A stretch of DNA of 64,000 bases, taken from NCBI RefSeq assembly GCF_900113005.1, contig NZ_FONW01000012.1, positions 62,001 to 126,000 of the forward strand. The letters run 5' to 3'. The DNA comes from Sunxiuqinia elliptica. Its GTDB lineage: Bacteria > Bacteroidota > Bacteroidia > Bacteroidales > Prolixibacteraceae. The notes beneath the pieces are model-generated. The model worked only from the letters and a program-made list of their open reading frames with translations, ran no database searches and was not told where the DNA came from. Below, in pieces: positions 35,397 to 45,133 of this stretch; the stretch's first letter is position 1, and each line of letters starts with the position of its first letter. Position numbers and translations under genes: made by a program.

Positions 35397-37457
35397 TTAA
35401 TCCACCTTCGTATATCGATACAATACGAAGGTATTTTCTGCCGGTAGCTGAAAGCGCAAACGTTGATCAGACGTGACTTTCAGAATCAATTCCTCACCGC
35501 TTCCATCTCCCATTATTTTGTGCAACGACACTTGCTGCTCTGCCGGGAGGTAGGTTTGGATCTCTGCTGCTGAACGACTTGAGTTTTCCCGAAAAATCAG
35601 GAAATAACCGCCATCTTCTGTTATCGATTGAAAGCCTGTCCAAGACCTGCCTGAAGGCTCATCGCCAATTGGCAGAATGCTTCCCGAGTGGAAATCAGCC
35701 TGTACTTCGCGGTACTTAGAAATGGTTTCTGCTACAGAACCAGCTTCTGCTGGCAGTCCTGTAGCTTCAAACCAAGCCAATGGCTGACCAACCATCGCGA
35801 TTGCAAACAGGTAGTTAAAATCATAATTGCCAGGAGCAAACAGGTCATCAGCTGGATATTTTCCCGCATTACGCCATTTATTCAAAAACTCAACCTGCAG
35901 CAACTCAGGAGGGAAATAGAGAGCCAGGGTCCAAACATTACGAAGTGTTCGAAAAGGGTAATAATTGCCCCAATCGGTATATCGGTTCTCCAGAAATAGA
36001 TTCCCGTACGGACGATAAGAAAAATAGCCTCCTCGTGTTCCGGCTGTTAAATCCAAGTTGAAAAACACATCGCCATTTGTTTCTTTTTTAACCTTCTCGA
36101 AAAAACGTTCCAAGTTGATTGCTGCCTCTTTCGTTGGGATTTCCACCCCATCAATTTTAAAATAGTCAATCCCAGTTTCTTTGTTCAAATTGATCAGGAT
36201 TTCGGCATCTGTCTCCCAAGTTGCATAGTCGTTTTCGTTACTCGGATGAAACCACAGCCCTAAGCGGATTCCTTTCTTCTTTGCTGATTTAATCACCTTG
36301 GTCAGCCCGTTGGGAAAGCGCTCCTTATTCGGCATCCAATTTTCCGGGGTCCAAGCATCCCATAAACGCCCTGAACGATGAACTGAATTGGCGGAAAGCC
36401 CTTGCTGCCAGCCGTCATCAATTTGAAAATGACTAATTCCCAGAGCCTCGGCTTCCTCCAATTCCCGCAAAATAAATGCTTCGCTGATCTTTCCATCCTG
36501 CCCACGATCTCCCCAAGTGTTCATCATGACCATTTCGTATTGTTTCGGATCATAGTTAATCGACGCTTTCAAATACTGGCGTAGAGCCAACAAACAGCCT
36601 GCCTGATTCTCAGCAAGCCCCATCGTAATGGTGTAACCTTTAATCCATTCATCTCCTCGTCCCTGAAGCGGGAAGCCAGAGAATGGAACCCGAACGCCTC
36701 CCTGCGACACTTCAAAATCAAATCCCGGATAGGCAATCTGGCTGGCTGTGTTTGGCGCTTCTTTGAGCAAGAAAAAACAGCTTTGTCCAACCAAGTCCTC
36801 TCCAATTAACAGGTTCCCCTGCCGCTTCTCCGAAGAACGATAAGGGATTGATGTGGTTTCATACACCAAATTATCGTGAATATCTGTGGCATCTTTAAAA
36901 TTCACCGTTTTGATTTGCCAATGTTTCGAGTCGAAACCAACCGCAAAAGCATGCGATTTCTGAAGCTTTTTATGTTTCTTCTGATGTTTCTCCGTGCCAT
37001 CAGCTTTATGCTGCTCTTCTTCAAACCCAGTTTTTAAGTGTTCATATTTCAAATAATAATCGCACGAGATGGTCGCCACATCGGGGAATATTCGAAGAAT
37101 CCGTTTACTAAACACATTTCCGTGCTGATTTTCAATGTATACTGCTAAGTGGTCCGGAAGGAAAATATCACCACGGTTTCGATCGATCTCAAAAGCTACA
37201 TTTTTGGTAAATCCACTCCCTCCCAAGGCAAATAGATTTTCCTTCTTCCAACTCAAAGCTGATGAGGTATTCTCATTTTTGAATGAAAGCAATTCAATGT
37301 TTCCCTTATTCCAAAGCCATTTTTGCTCCACCTGGGAATTACGAATGACCAAAGTATCATTTTTCAGATAGGCTTCACAATCTTTTAACCGGGTTTTGGC
37401 ATTGCACAAATTCAAGCCAATCAATGTACATACTACACTCAGCAAAAGAGTCTTCAT
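35397..37457 (-). CDS. Secreted GH36-type alpha-galactosidase
   Basis: A 686-residue exported enzyme with signal peptide MKTLLLSVVCTLIGLNLCNA. Residues up to about 280 are a beta-sandwich domain, followed by the (beta/alpha)8 barrel with HFQIDDGWQ and LGLWFHPSNE. D436 in DYFKIDGVE is the likely nucleophile and D495 in RYTDWGN the likely acid/base, 59 residues apart as in Thermotoga GH36. The C-terminal beta domain is present. It probably removes terminal alpha-galactose or a related sugar from the glycan degraded by this locus. It is the distal gene of the minus-strand PUL. Confidence 0.82.
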   Translation of the reverse strand: MKTLLLSVVCTLIGLNLCNAKTRLKDCEAYLKNDTLVIRNSQVEQKWLWNKGNIELLSFKNENTSSALSWKKENLFALGGSGFTKNVAFEIDRNRGDIFLPDHLAVYIENQHGNVFSKRILRIFPDVATISCDYYLKYEHLKTGFEEEQHKADGTEKHQKKHKKLQKSHAFAVGFDSKHWQIKTVNFKDATDIHDNLVYETTSIPYRSSEKRQGNLLIGEDLVGQSCFFLLKEAPNTASQIAYPGFDFEVSQGGVRVPFSGFPLQGRGDEWIKGYTITMGLAENQAGCLLALRQYLKASINYDPKQYEMVMMNTWGDRGQDGKISEAFILRELEEAEALGISHFQIDDGWQQGLSANSVHRSGRLWDAWTPENWMPNKERFPNGLTKVIKSAKKKGIRLGLWFHPSNENDYATWETDAEILINLNKETGIDYFKIDGVEIPTKEAAINLERFFEKVKKETNGDVFFNLDLTAGTRGGYFSYRPYGNLFLENRYTDWGNYYPFRTLRNVWTLALYFPPELLQVEFLNKWRNAGKYPADDLFAPGNYDFNYLFAIAMVGQPLAWFEATGLPAEAGSVAETISKYREVQADFHSGSILPIGDEPSGRSWTGFQSITEDGGYFLIFRENSSRSAAEIQTYLPAEQQVSLHKIMGDGSGEELILKVTSDQRLRFQLPAENTFVLYRYTKVD

Positions 37458-37572
37458 TATGTCTATTTTCTTAGTTAGGGTTTGCTTTAAAAAAGCTCAA
37501 AACAAAAGCATCTCACCTTCAAGTATACTATTTTTCCGAATGTAATCAATGCGAATTGAAATATTTTGAAGG

Positions 37573-38676
37573 CTATTCTTTTGTTCTTTGCAAAAGCCGT
37601 TTGGTCATATTTCGAATGTAAACATCTTCTGCTTGAGAGAAGTCAGCTAACTTCTCAACAACCTGCGGATCCTCAAGATGCTCCGGTTTTATAAGACGGT
37701 AAATTAAGTTCAGGAGCCCGACAGGCAATTCCTCTGCCTGAACATGCTCCAATAATCGGACGACACTTTCATCAGCCAACAAATCACAATCTACCAGCTT
37801 CCAGATAAGTTCGGTATTTTGATGAAGGGATAATGAGGGCATCGTTTCCACCAGTTTGGTCTGAATTAGTATATCATCTAACATGGCCCCTCTAAAGTAG
37901 GACAAAGTACTCTCAGCAAGCAAATTATCACCGGACTTCATACACTCGATAAAACGAAGGTAAAAGTGAGCGTGGTATTCCGGATGTTGATCAACCATTT
38001 TTACCACCCATAGTTTTTTTGAAACATCACCAGTTTTAAACATTGCCTCCAGGAAAGACTGATCCAAACGTGCAGTAAGCAAACTCCTGATTTTTTCTTG
38101 TGTATTCCCATATACCGTATGCCACAAGGTATGACAAGTATAAACGGCATCTTTTACAACAACTTCAGACAAGGCAGGCTGTGTTGCTGCAGTATAACCA
38201 TCCAACTCATAAGGGTTATCAATCGAATCCGGAATTATTACCAAATCTTCTTGTTTTAAATCCTTCAGAATAGAAAGACTGTCGCTTAAAATTTCGTCCA
38301 ACTTTTTGTAATCAGCAGCTTCAAACTGGGTATGATCTGATTTGGTTAAAGGCTCATGTTCCAGCAATTTAAAGCCGTGATAGTTGCCAACACCATCCCA
38401 AAATAACCACAAGCGAACCATTCGACATTTTCCGGAAATACAGACATCTTTAAAAATATGCCGGGCAAACCAAATCGGAAGGCCATCCTCGTCCTGCAGT
38501 TCTATAATTTCCTGATCTGATATAAGATCTGCTGAATCGGCAAAGGAATGTACAACACAGATTCCCTTTGCATCTAAAAAATCAGGGGGCAGGTTTTCCG
38601 GATTCTCATACGAAAAACCAATCGCCCCAAACAGAAAAACAATAATTACAGGCCAATGTAGTCCAACAGTTCTCAT
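37573..38676 (-). CDS. Exported protein with FMN-binding-like N-terminal half and helical repeats
   Basis: A 367-residue protein with a signal peptide (MRTVGLHWPVIIVFLFGAIGFS). Residues from about 35 to 185 contain a CISGKCRMVRLWLFWDG segment and ELDGYTAATQPALSEVVV, the latter reminiscent of the Thr-FMN site of NqrC/RnfG-type FMN-binding domains (usual form SGATxT). This is a weak, motif-level resemblance. Residues from about 190 to 367 are helical, like HEAT-type repeats. It begins 26 bp after the FAD oxidoreductase gene, so the two are probably translated from one message and may act together in the periplasm. Confidence 0.55.
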   Translation of the reverse strand: MRTVGLHWPVIIVFLFGAIGFSYENPENLPPDFLDAKGICVVHSFADSADLISDQEIIELQDEDGLPIWFARHIFKDVCISGKCRMVRLWLFWDGVGNYHGFKLLEHEPLTKSDHTQFEAADYKKLDEILSDSLSILKDLKQEDLVIIPDSIDNPYELDGYTAATQPALSEVVVKDAVYTCHTLWHTVYGNTQEKIRSLLTARLDQSFLEAMFKTGDVSKKLWVVKMVDQHPEYHAHFYLRFIECMKSGDNLLAESTLSYFRGAMLDDILIQTKLVETMPSLSLHQNTELIWKLVDCDLLADESVVRLLEHVQAEELPVGLLNLIYRLIKPEHLEDPQVVEKLADFSQAEDVYIRNMTKRLLQRTKE

Positions 38677-38702
38677 AAAACAGGATTAATCATGCTTTAA
38701 CC

Positions 38703-40556
38703 TTATTCAGTTTTAGGCCCTAACGTTTGTCCTTCATTGTATTTCTGCATATTTTCCATCTTATATTTCCCCACACCAACTTCCATCAAACCATTCAATT
38801 CATCCAAGTAATTCTGGTAAACTCCCCATGGATTTGTTTTGTGTGCTGTGGCAATTGATGCTGCCATTCCTACTACTTCCCCCATCATTCCTGTAGTTCG
38901 CATTACCCGAACCGTTCCTAAAGCAACATGTGTAACACTAATATTTCGTCCTGCCATAAACAGGTTATCCACATTTCGAGAGTAGAAACAACGATAGGGA
39001 ATTGGATAAAGGTGAATTGCTTTATGCACAGCAATTGACTTAAATTCTTTCTCCGGGAAATGCGCTGTATTTTTAGGATCGGGATAGTGCAAATCGATGG
39101 TCCAGGAAGTCGGTGCCGAGGCATCCGGATAAAGAACATGATTGGTAAGATCCTGCTCTTTTAAAACCAAATCGCCCAAGAGCCTTCTTGACTCTCGTTT
39201 CCCTGCAATATAAGCAACCCAGTCAAGCTTTCGGTTCTGATATTTTTGCTTCTTGCTGCTGTGATTTTTCAAAAATGACCAATTAGAGAAAACAACCAGC
39301 AAACCATAGTCCCGGATACGCTCAAACTCGCTTATTTGGTTGAAGTTCATTCCGGTCTCCCAAGTCCATTCTCCCATGGTTACCTGTTCTGCATTTGCTT
39401 CGTTAAACTCAACGCCATACTGGAAATCAGGAAAATGCTCTTCCTTTTCACTTTCAACCGAATACCACTGAACTGATGCCCCCATGGTCATTGCATCAGC
39501 TTTTTCGGGAGCCGTAGCTTCTCCATATTGCTCCTTGCTTTCCCTGCCCATTGCAAAATCGGCACCGGCTAAAAAGCCAATGGTTCCATCTCCGGTGCAG
39601 TCTGCAAACAAGGGTGCTGAAAAGAAGAGCTCTTCTGATGTTTCAATATTCCGGGCCCAAACACCCGTTATTTTGGCTCCTTTTGTTTTGACCTCATAAG
39701 CCCGATAATTGGTGAACAATGAAATATTTTCTTCTGCCAAAACCATTTCCATCTTCTTCTCATCCTCGTAATAAGCTGCCGGCTGAGCATTGCCTCCTCG
39801 TGTAGGCCCCATTTCGTTCACCACATCTCCTAGTGCAGGAAATGGATGAACTTTAACCCGACCACCTAAATGCACACGGACCTCTGAGCTATTGTTACCT
39901 CCCAAAACCGGGCGATCTTGAATAAGAGCAACCTTCACGCCCAATCTTGCAGCCGAAATTGCTGCTGCTGTTCCGGCAACTCCTCCACCAACAACGACCA
40001 AATCAAATTTTCCAGCTTTACGTGGTTTGATTTTCAATGCTTTGTTTCGAAACTCATTCAACGCGGTAAAATCATTTGTTGGAGGATTTGCACTCTTGCT
40101 AAAGTAAATTGCATCAACTCGTCCATTAAACCCGGTTAAATCCCGAAGCCCAATTTTGAGTGTTTTATTGACCACATTCACTTTCCCCGCTTGCTGCCAT
40201 ATCCATTCACTCCCTTCACTTCCCAGAGTAATATTTGTGCTTTGCCCTTCGAGCAACAACTCAAATTTCCCCGGGCCTTCTCCCTCATACCATGGAGCAG
40301 TCCAATTAAACGTTCGAACAAAAATATGATAGGCCCCATCCTTCGGAAATTGAACAGTTGTTGTGGCATCTGCAACGGGCTCGCCCATGCCATGGGCCAT
40401 AATGTAAGGCGATCCCATCTGATCCATAAACTGTTGATCGACCACCCAGCCGCCCTTATTTTGAAAACTCTCTGCCTCTACAAGCACTGACTGGGCATTA
40501 CTTTCAACCAGCCCAACAGTAATGAAAAGTATAATGAACAATACGACATTTTTCAT
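38703..40556 (-). CDS. Secreted FAD-dependent oxidoreductase with CBM-like N-terminal domain
   Basis: A 617-residue protein with signal peptide MKNVVLFIILFITVGLVESNAQ. Residues from about 24 to 150 are a beta-sandwich (VLVEAESFQNKGGW, YHIFVRTFNW) like that found in xanthan-lyase-type and CBM35-like modules. From about 165 it is an FAD_oxidored domain with the Rossmann motif VVVGGGVAGTAAAISAARLG, DRPVLGGNNSSEVR, CTGDGTIGFLAGADF and, near the end, LFMAGRNISVTHVALG. Such proteins are common in Bacteroidetes PULs, but their substrates are unknown. Oxidation of a sugar or its breakdown product is inference. Confidence 0.8.
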   Translation of the reverse strand: MKNVVLFIILFITVGLVESNAQSVLVEAESFQNKGGWVVDQQFMDQMGSPYIMAHGMGEPVADATTTVQFPKDGAYHIFVRTFNWTAPWYEGEGPGKFELLLEGQSTNITLGSEGSEWIWQQAGKVNVVNKTLKIGLRDLTGFNGRVDAIYFSKSANPPTNDFTALNEFRNKALKIKPRKAGKFDLVVVGGGVAGTAAAISAARLGVKVALIQDRPVLGGNNSSEVRVHLGGRVKVHPFPALGDVVNEMGPTRGGNAQPAAYYEDEKKMEMVLAEENISLFTNYRAYEVKTKGAKITGVWARNIETSEELFFSAPLFADCTGDGTIGFLAGADFAMGRESKEQYGEATAPEKADAMTMGASVQWYSVESEKEEHFPDFQYGVEFNEANAEQVTMGEWTWETGMNFNQISEFERIRDYGLLVVFSNWSFLKNHSSKKQKYQNRKLDWVAYIAGKRESRRLLGDLVLKEQDLTNHVLYPDASAPTSWTIDLHYPDPKNTAHFPEKEFKSIAVHKAIHLYPIPYRCFYSRNVDNLFMAGRNISVTHVALGTVRVMRTTGMMGEVVGMAASIATAHKTNPWGVYQNYLDELNGLMEVGVGKYKMENMQKYNEGQTLGPKTE

Positions 40557-40876
40557 ACGATTATAATTAGATCCAAGACACCAGATAAGATAAGTTGTTA
40601 ATCATCAGACTCTGTATCAATTTTCCTTGTCATGGGTGTTTATAACTCTTTATTTTTTAACGCAACGCCTGCCTGCCCATCTTTCGAAGTCAGAAGGGGA
40701 ACTTACATAATCATCTTCCCCGTGTGTGCAGGATAATTTACATGCTCGTTTTATATATTCTTATTAAAGATGTTAGCCAATAGACTTTTAGATTTTCAGA
40801 GCTCTTAAATAACATCTTCTAAACGAAGTTCAGGATGATGCCTAAAAAGGAGAACTCTGAAAATCCAGCGATCTAT
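40557..40876. other. Intergenic stretch of 320 bp inside the PUL
   Basis: I see no coding frame of substance. An imperfect inverted repeat TCAGAGCTCT (40796-40805) / AGAACTCTGA (40851-40860) with one G-T pair lies 17 bp past the stop of the large lipoprotein gene. No U-tract follows, so it is more likely an mRNA end structure than a terminator. Confidence 0.45.
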
Positions 40877-43357
40877 TTATTTATATTTAAGCCAAGCAGT
40901 TGCCTGACAGTTTTTATCTGCAACAAAACGTATCCAACGCGACTGAAACCCTGCAGGAAACTCATAATTGAATGTTTCTCCACCTTCGAGTTCAACTTCG
41001 CGGTAAGTCATCCATGGTCCATGCCCAATAGGCTCAGCCTGAATTTTAAACCGTACAGTCAAATTCGACTCATTCGTCAGTTTCAAGATACGTTGATCAT
41101 AAAAGCCAATCAAGTAGGGATCAGAAGGAATTCCGCTTTCAACCTGCGTGTTTTTCCAAGGGCCTCCTTCTCCCGTCGGTTTGCCCATCTTCCATAAATC
41201 ATCGATAACGCCAGCCCAGACTGAAACTTTTCCATCCTCAGAGCTTATGATGTGTTCACTATTTGCTGGAAGATCTTCCTGTAAGCCGGACATGATCAAC
41301 ATCCCACGATAGGAGGCATAATCAAAAATTCGGAAGTTATGTGACGAAATTGGGCGGATTTTTGCAAAGCCATCTGCATTCTCTGCAGGTAACTCATAGA
41401 ATGTTCCCGCACAGTTGAGCAAATCCCGTTCGGTTGCAACCTCCCTGCAAATTCGCAACAAACCGTTGTTGGTCAAATCTCTATACGCCTGCTTACTTTT
41501 AGGCAAACGCCATCGTCTTCCTTGATCATCAACAACCAAGACTGAAGCATCATCAAGCGTAATCACCTCTTTGGGGATTGCGAACTTTTCACGAATAAAA
41601 GCAGCTGTTTGAGGATCTTCTTTCTTAACCAGATTCATCTCTCCATCCAACTCGTAGTAGCCGATCTCTTCAAAATGATTATTATCAGCCTTTCCGGCGA
41701 GAATGCCCAAGGCACGCCGGTTATCTCCCAGCCCCCACAACAAGCCAGCTGAAGTTTCAGGTGTATCAACAGTCGCCATACCATCAAATAGTTCACTGGC
41801 GCTTTCGCCACGACGATCTTCATCAGCATAATAAAAATGAACCGTTGCTTGAGTTGGTTTATCAACAGAAACCCGCACCCATTCTCCCAATTCTTTTTCA
41901 TTAAAGATAAGATTGATTGCCTGCCCATTCTTTACTTCCAAAGTCTTGAACTCGCGCCACTCGTTAGTCCCTTCAACATCTACTTCAAACTTAAAATAGA
42001 CGGGAGCTACTCCCTCGTTATGAATCCATGCCGAACGATGTTTCCAGCCCGAGAAAAGAAACGGTTCAGATGCCACTTCTGGATCAATATGCTCAGAAAT
42101 CCAGACTGCCCCTTCGGCCGTCGCCGGACCTAAACGATCGGGCAACCTAAAATCGGTAAACCAAAGGTTTGAATTGGATTGGCCTGGCCCTTCGATATTT
42201 CCTTTTTGCTTTCGTTTGTTGAGAAACTCTTTCTGAGCAGAATCATCACAACCAAAAACCAATTGGTTATTCCAACGGGCAAAGTCTCCAATCACCTTTA
42301 GATAAGCTGATCGAGGACGAATCCCTGCGGAGTTACCGTGTGTAAAATTAGCCGGAAAGCGCCAAAACAAACCATGCATTGTCATCAAGTAATCTGGCTG
42401 TTCTGCCGTTCCAATATCCCGAATTCGTGGCCACTCGGTATTCCAGCCATGAGCTCCATCGTAACTGTGACTTGCTTTGGGTAAACGATAAAAATCCCAA
42501 CCAGTAGCTGCATTTCGCACGCCCAGTATAACTGACTTATGATCCCATCCTGTTGCCCATATTGGGTCATCTTCCGGATTTTCATTGCCATAAATACCTC
42601 CGGGCCCGGTCACTTCTACAAACTGGTTACGACGAACGACTTTCCAATCACGACCATCCCATTCGGCCAGAACTCCGGCTTCAATATCAAATTGTTTTAG
42701 GGCCTTATTTCCGGACTCACCATTGTTCGAAAAGACCATCACGCCTTGCCCTGAGTACAAGCCTTTACCATGAGCTCCCGGCAATAAGGCTGTTTTCTCA
42801 TTTGAATCGGTATCTTCTATTTTTCCCTGCTTGCTATTCCCATCTTTGTAATAGGTTGTAACACTCAGGTCATTGACATCGACATCATAAAAACCTTCCT
42901 CCATCGTACCATAATAAATCTTGTTTTCAGGATCGGTTAGATGCCGGGCATTTCCAGTATGTCTTCCCTGCATTTCGGTATATGGAATCACCCGAACATC
43001 GCCCTGTTGATCGATTGCGTAAGGTCCAATAAAAAGCTGGTTACTCTCACGATGGATCATTCGATTGGCCGGTGTTCCGCCAATACTTTCCGTTCGAATA
43101 ATTTGTTTCAACCCACTTGTAATTTCATAAAGTTTATCGGAAGAACCATGGGGCAAGTGAGGCCCGTAGGTTATTACCCACAACTGATCAGCCCACGGTA
43201 CAACAGCTCCTGTACCGCATTCTCCCTCGTTATTATACATCGCTAAATGAGGATAAACACCACTAAAAGATTTTCGTTTATTAGCCTTTTCTACTCCTGA
43301 ACATGAGATTATTACGAAGAGCAAAAGTAAAGAGCAATAGTTAGAGAATTGAGTCAT
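40877..43357 (-). CDS. Large surface lipoprotein of unknown function, possible beta-propeller
   Basis: An 826-residue protein starting with a lipoprotein signal (LLLLFVIISCSGVEKANKR). The first half contains repeated short strands with aromatic-Gly turns (ADQLWVITYGP, SNQLFIGPYAID, ENKIYYGTMEEGFYDVD), as in beta-propellers; later parts (EWREFKTLEV, VHFYYADEDRRG) look like beta-sandwiches. No catalytic motif is recognised. It follows SusD by 75 bp and is probably on the cell surface, binding or processing the glycan. Homologues occur in PULs with FAD oxidoreductases, to my knowledge uncharacterised. Confidence 0.7.
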   Translation of the reverse strand: MTQFSNYCSLLLLFVIISCSGVEKANKRKSFSGVYPHLAMYNNEGECGTGAVVPWADQLWVITYGPHLPHGSSDKLYEITSGLKQIIRTESIGGTPANRMIHRESNQLFIGPYAIDQQGDVRVIPYTEMQGRHTGNARHLTDPENKIYYGTMEEGFYDVDVNDLSVTTYYKDGNSKQGKIEDTDSNEKTALLPGAHGKGLYSGQGVMVFSNNGESGNKALKQFDIEAGVLAEWDGRDWKVVRRNQFVEVTGPGGIYGNENPEDDPIWATGWDHKSVILGVRNAATGWDFYRLPKASHSYDGAHGWNTEWPRIRDIGTAEQPDYLMTMHGLFWRFPANFTHGNSAGIRPRSAYLKVIGDFARWNNQLVFGCDDSAQKEFLNKRKQKGNIEGPGQSNSNLWFTDFRLPDRLGPATAEGAVWISEHIDPEVASEPFLFSGWKHRSAWIHNEGVAPVYFKFEVDVEGTNEWREFKTLEVKNGQAINLIFNEKELGEWVRVSVDKPTQATVHFYYADEDRRGESASELFDGMATVDTPETSAGLLWGLGDNRRALGILAGKADNNHFEEIGYYELDGEMNLVKKEDPQTAAFIREKFAIPKEVITLDDASVLVVDDQGRRWRLPKSKQAYRDLTNNGLLRICREVATERDLLNCAGTFYELPAENADGFAKIRPISSHNFRIFDYASYRGMLIMSGLQEDLPANSEHIISSEDGKVSVWAGVIDDLWKMGKPTGEGGPWKNTQVESGIPSDPYLIGFYDQRILKLTNESNLTVRFKIQAEPIGHGPWMTYREVELEGGETFNYEFPAGFQSRWIRFVADKNCQATAWLKYK

Positions 43358-43385
43358 TTCAAAATAAGTTTAAAATAAATATAGA

Positions 43386-43424
43386 GAGAGTTATTGGAAA
43401 AACTAAAGCATCCCAATAACTCTC
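43386..43424 (-). terminator. Hairpin directly after susD
   Basis: GAGAGTTATTGG (43386-43397) and CCAATAACTCTC (43413-43424) are a perfect 12-bp stem with a 15-nt loop, 8 bp past the SusD stop. The following minus-strand tract is TCTATATTTATTTT. It may terminate part of the transcripts, giving more susCD mRNA than downstream mRNA. Confidence 0.55.
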
Positions 43425-43432
43425 GATTTAGG

Positions 43433-45121
43433 TTAATACCCCGGATTCTGAGTAAGATTTTCGTTAATTAAAATCTCTTTAGACGGAATCGGCCATAAGT
43501 ATTGTTTGCTTTTATCGAAGGTTCTCAATCCTAAAAGCTTAATCAACCCGGCGTTATACATGGGCTCAAAATCGGCAACGCCATCCTCATCAAGTACCGG
43601 AGTTTCAGGAAAAAACCATAAGTCAGCATCTACAACTTTCTCTTTTAGCTCAACAGGATCAAGCATTCCATAATTTGGAATGTTCAACACTTTCTCAGCC
43701 AATTTCCAACGAATGATGTCCATATAGCGACGTCCCTCCAAAGCAAATTCCATTCTTCTTTCGATCCGAAGGATCTGACGTAAATCTTCTTGCGAAGTTG
43801 TTGTCACAGCCGGATAGCTTGAAGTTTCGCCAACAGCAACACCATAGGCTCTGGCTCTTACCTGATTCATCGCATCCAAAACAGAATCATCAATTTCTCC
43901 CAACTCAATTTTGGCTTCAGCGTACATTAGTAACACATCGGCATAACGCATAATAATCTTGTCCGGATCAGACTTATAATCATCAGACCAATCTTCATCA
44001 ACTCCCTTTTTCCATAGCAACCCATTGTAAGAAGCATACTGTGCATTCACGCGATTGTCATTATTCTTTACATAAGCACCTGTTTTGAAACTGTAGCAGG
44101 TCGTTGAATCAGGATGCGGCTGATACATGTAGCCAAGATGCTCCGTTTGGAACTCAACAATTGTTGCCGAACAACGCGGATCACGATTATTGAATGGCTC
44201 TCGAGGATTGTAAAGTGGAGATTCATCAATAGGAAGTCCGTCAGTACAATAGAAGGCGCTAAATAATTCCCATGAAGGGTCTTTGGCTCCCCAACCTCCA
44301 GAATTTCTACTGATGTAATTCTTACAATCCCAAAACGCAACATCAAGCTCAACAGATCGTGGAATTGCAAAAATGGTCTCGACCGAGTTTTTTGTCGATG
44401 ATAAAAATAACGCTCCAAAATCGTCATACAACTCATACGCGCCAAGCTCCATACAATCTTTGGCCGCATCACGAGCGAGGGCATAATCTCCCATGTAAAG
44501 TGCGATGCGAGCTTTCATCGCCAAGGCTGCTCCTTTAGTCGCTCTCAAGTTCTCCGAATTACCATACTCCTCAGGTAAATTAGCTGCAGCATAGTCATAA
44601 TCTTCATAGATTGTTGCCAGGATTGTTGCCTTATCTGTGGTTGCTTTTGTAAATGATTCTTCCAATTCCAATGTATTGTTGTAGTAAACCACATCGCCCC
44701 AATGAGCAACTAAACGAGCATATTGCGAAGCTCTCACAAACCGGGCATCAGCCTTATACTGCGTTAACTTATCCTCTGGAATCTCATCTGTAACTTCCTC
44801 CAAGTTCTCAATCAAAGTTGTAGCTCGAGCCACAGCTTTATAGGTATTTGCCCACCAAGAAATTACAGTACTCCACTCTCCGGTGATTGTAGCGTCTGTT
44901 ATCGCATTGGTCTGCCCTCTGTACGTCCAATCATCCGACCAATCATCGGCATCAGTCGGCCAAAACGGATCGCGATACAAATCATTTAGAGCCATCTCTA
45001 TTTCAGTTTGATCGGAGTACCAGCTCTCACTTGACCCTTCTGACAACGGATTCAAATTCAAATCGGTACATGCACTTACTAAAAAAAGTACTAATAGCAT
45101 TGAATATAGTTTGGTTTTCAT
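43433..45121 (-). CDS. SusD/RagB family glycan-binding lipoprotein
   Basis: A 562-residue outer-membrane lipoprotein (MLLVLFLVSACTDLNLNPLSEG) that forms the lid of the SusC transporter and captures oligosaccharides at the surface. Tetratricopeptide-like helices run through the middle (AKDCMELGAYELYDDF), and the C-terminal SusD signature is seen: MRYADVLLMYAEAKIELG and RRMEFALEGRRYMDIIRWK. It starts 12 bp after SusC. The SusC/SusD pair defines the locus as a PUL. Confidence 0.95.
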   Translation of the reverse strand: MKTKLYSMLLVLFLVSACTDLNLNPLSEGSSESWYSDQTEIEMALNDLYRDPFWPTDADDWSDDWTYRGQTNAITDATITGEWSTVISWWANTYKAVARATTLIENLEEVTDEIPEDKLTQYKADARFVRASQYARLVAHWGDVVYYNNTLELEESFTKATTDKATILATIYEDYDYAAANLPEEYGNSENLRATKGAALAMKARIALYMGDYALARDAAKDCMELGAYELYDDFGALFLSSTKNSVETIFAIPRSVELDVAFWDCKNYISRNSGGWGAKDPSWELFSAFYCTDGLPIDESPLYNPREPFNNRDPRCSATIVEFQTEHLGYMYQPHPDSTTCYSFKTGAYVKNNDNRVNAQYASYNGLLWKKGVDEDWSDDYKSDPDKIIMRYADVLLMYAEAKIELGEIDDSVLDAMNQVRARAYGVAVGETSSYPAVTTTSQEDLRQILRIERRMEFALEGRRYMDIIRWKLAEKVLNIPNYGMLDPVELKEKVVDADLWFFPETPVLDEDGVADFEPMYNAGLIKLLGLRTFDKSKQYLWPIPSKEILINENLTQNPGY

Positions 45122-45133
45122 ATTTTTTTCAGT

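Noticed and set aside
44068-44484. 138-aa frame on the same strand inside the susD gene
   Set aside because: It is a shifted frame of an intact SusD gene with clear family signatures; there is no sign of a frameshift.
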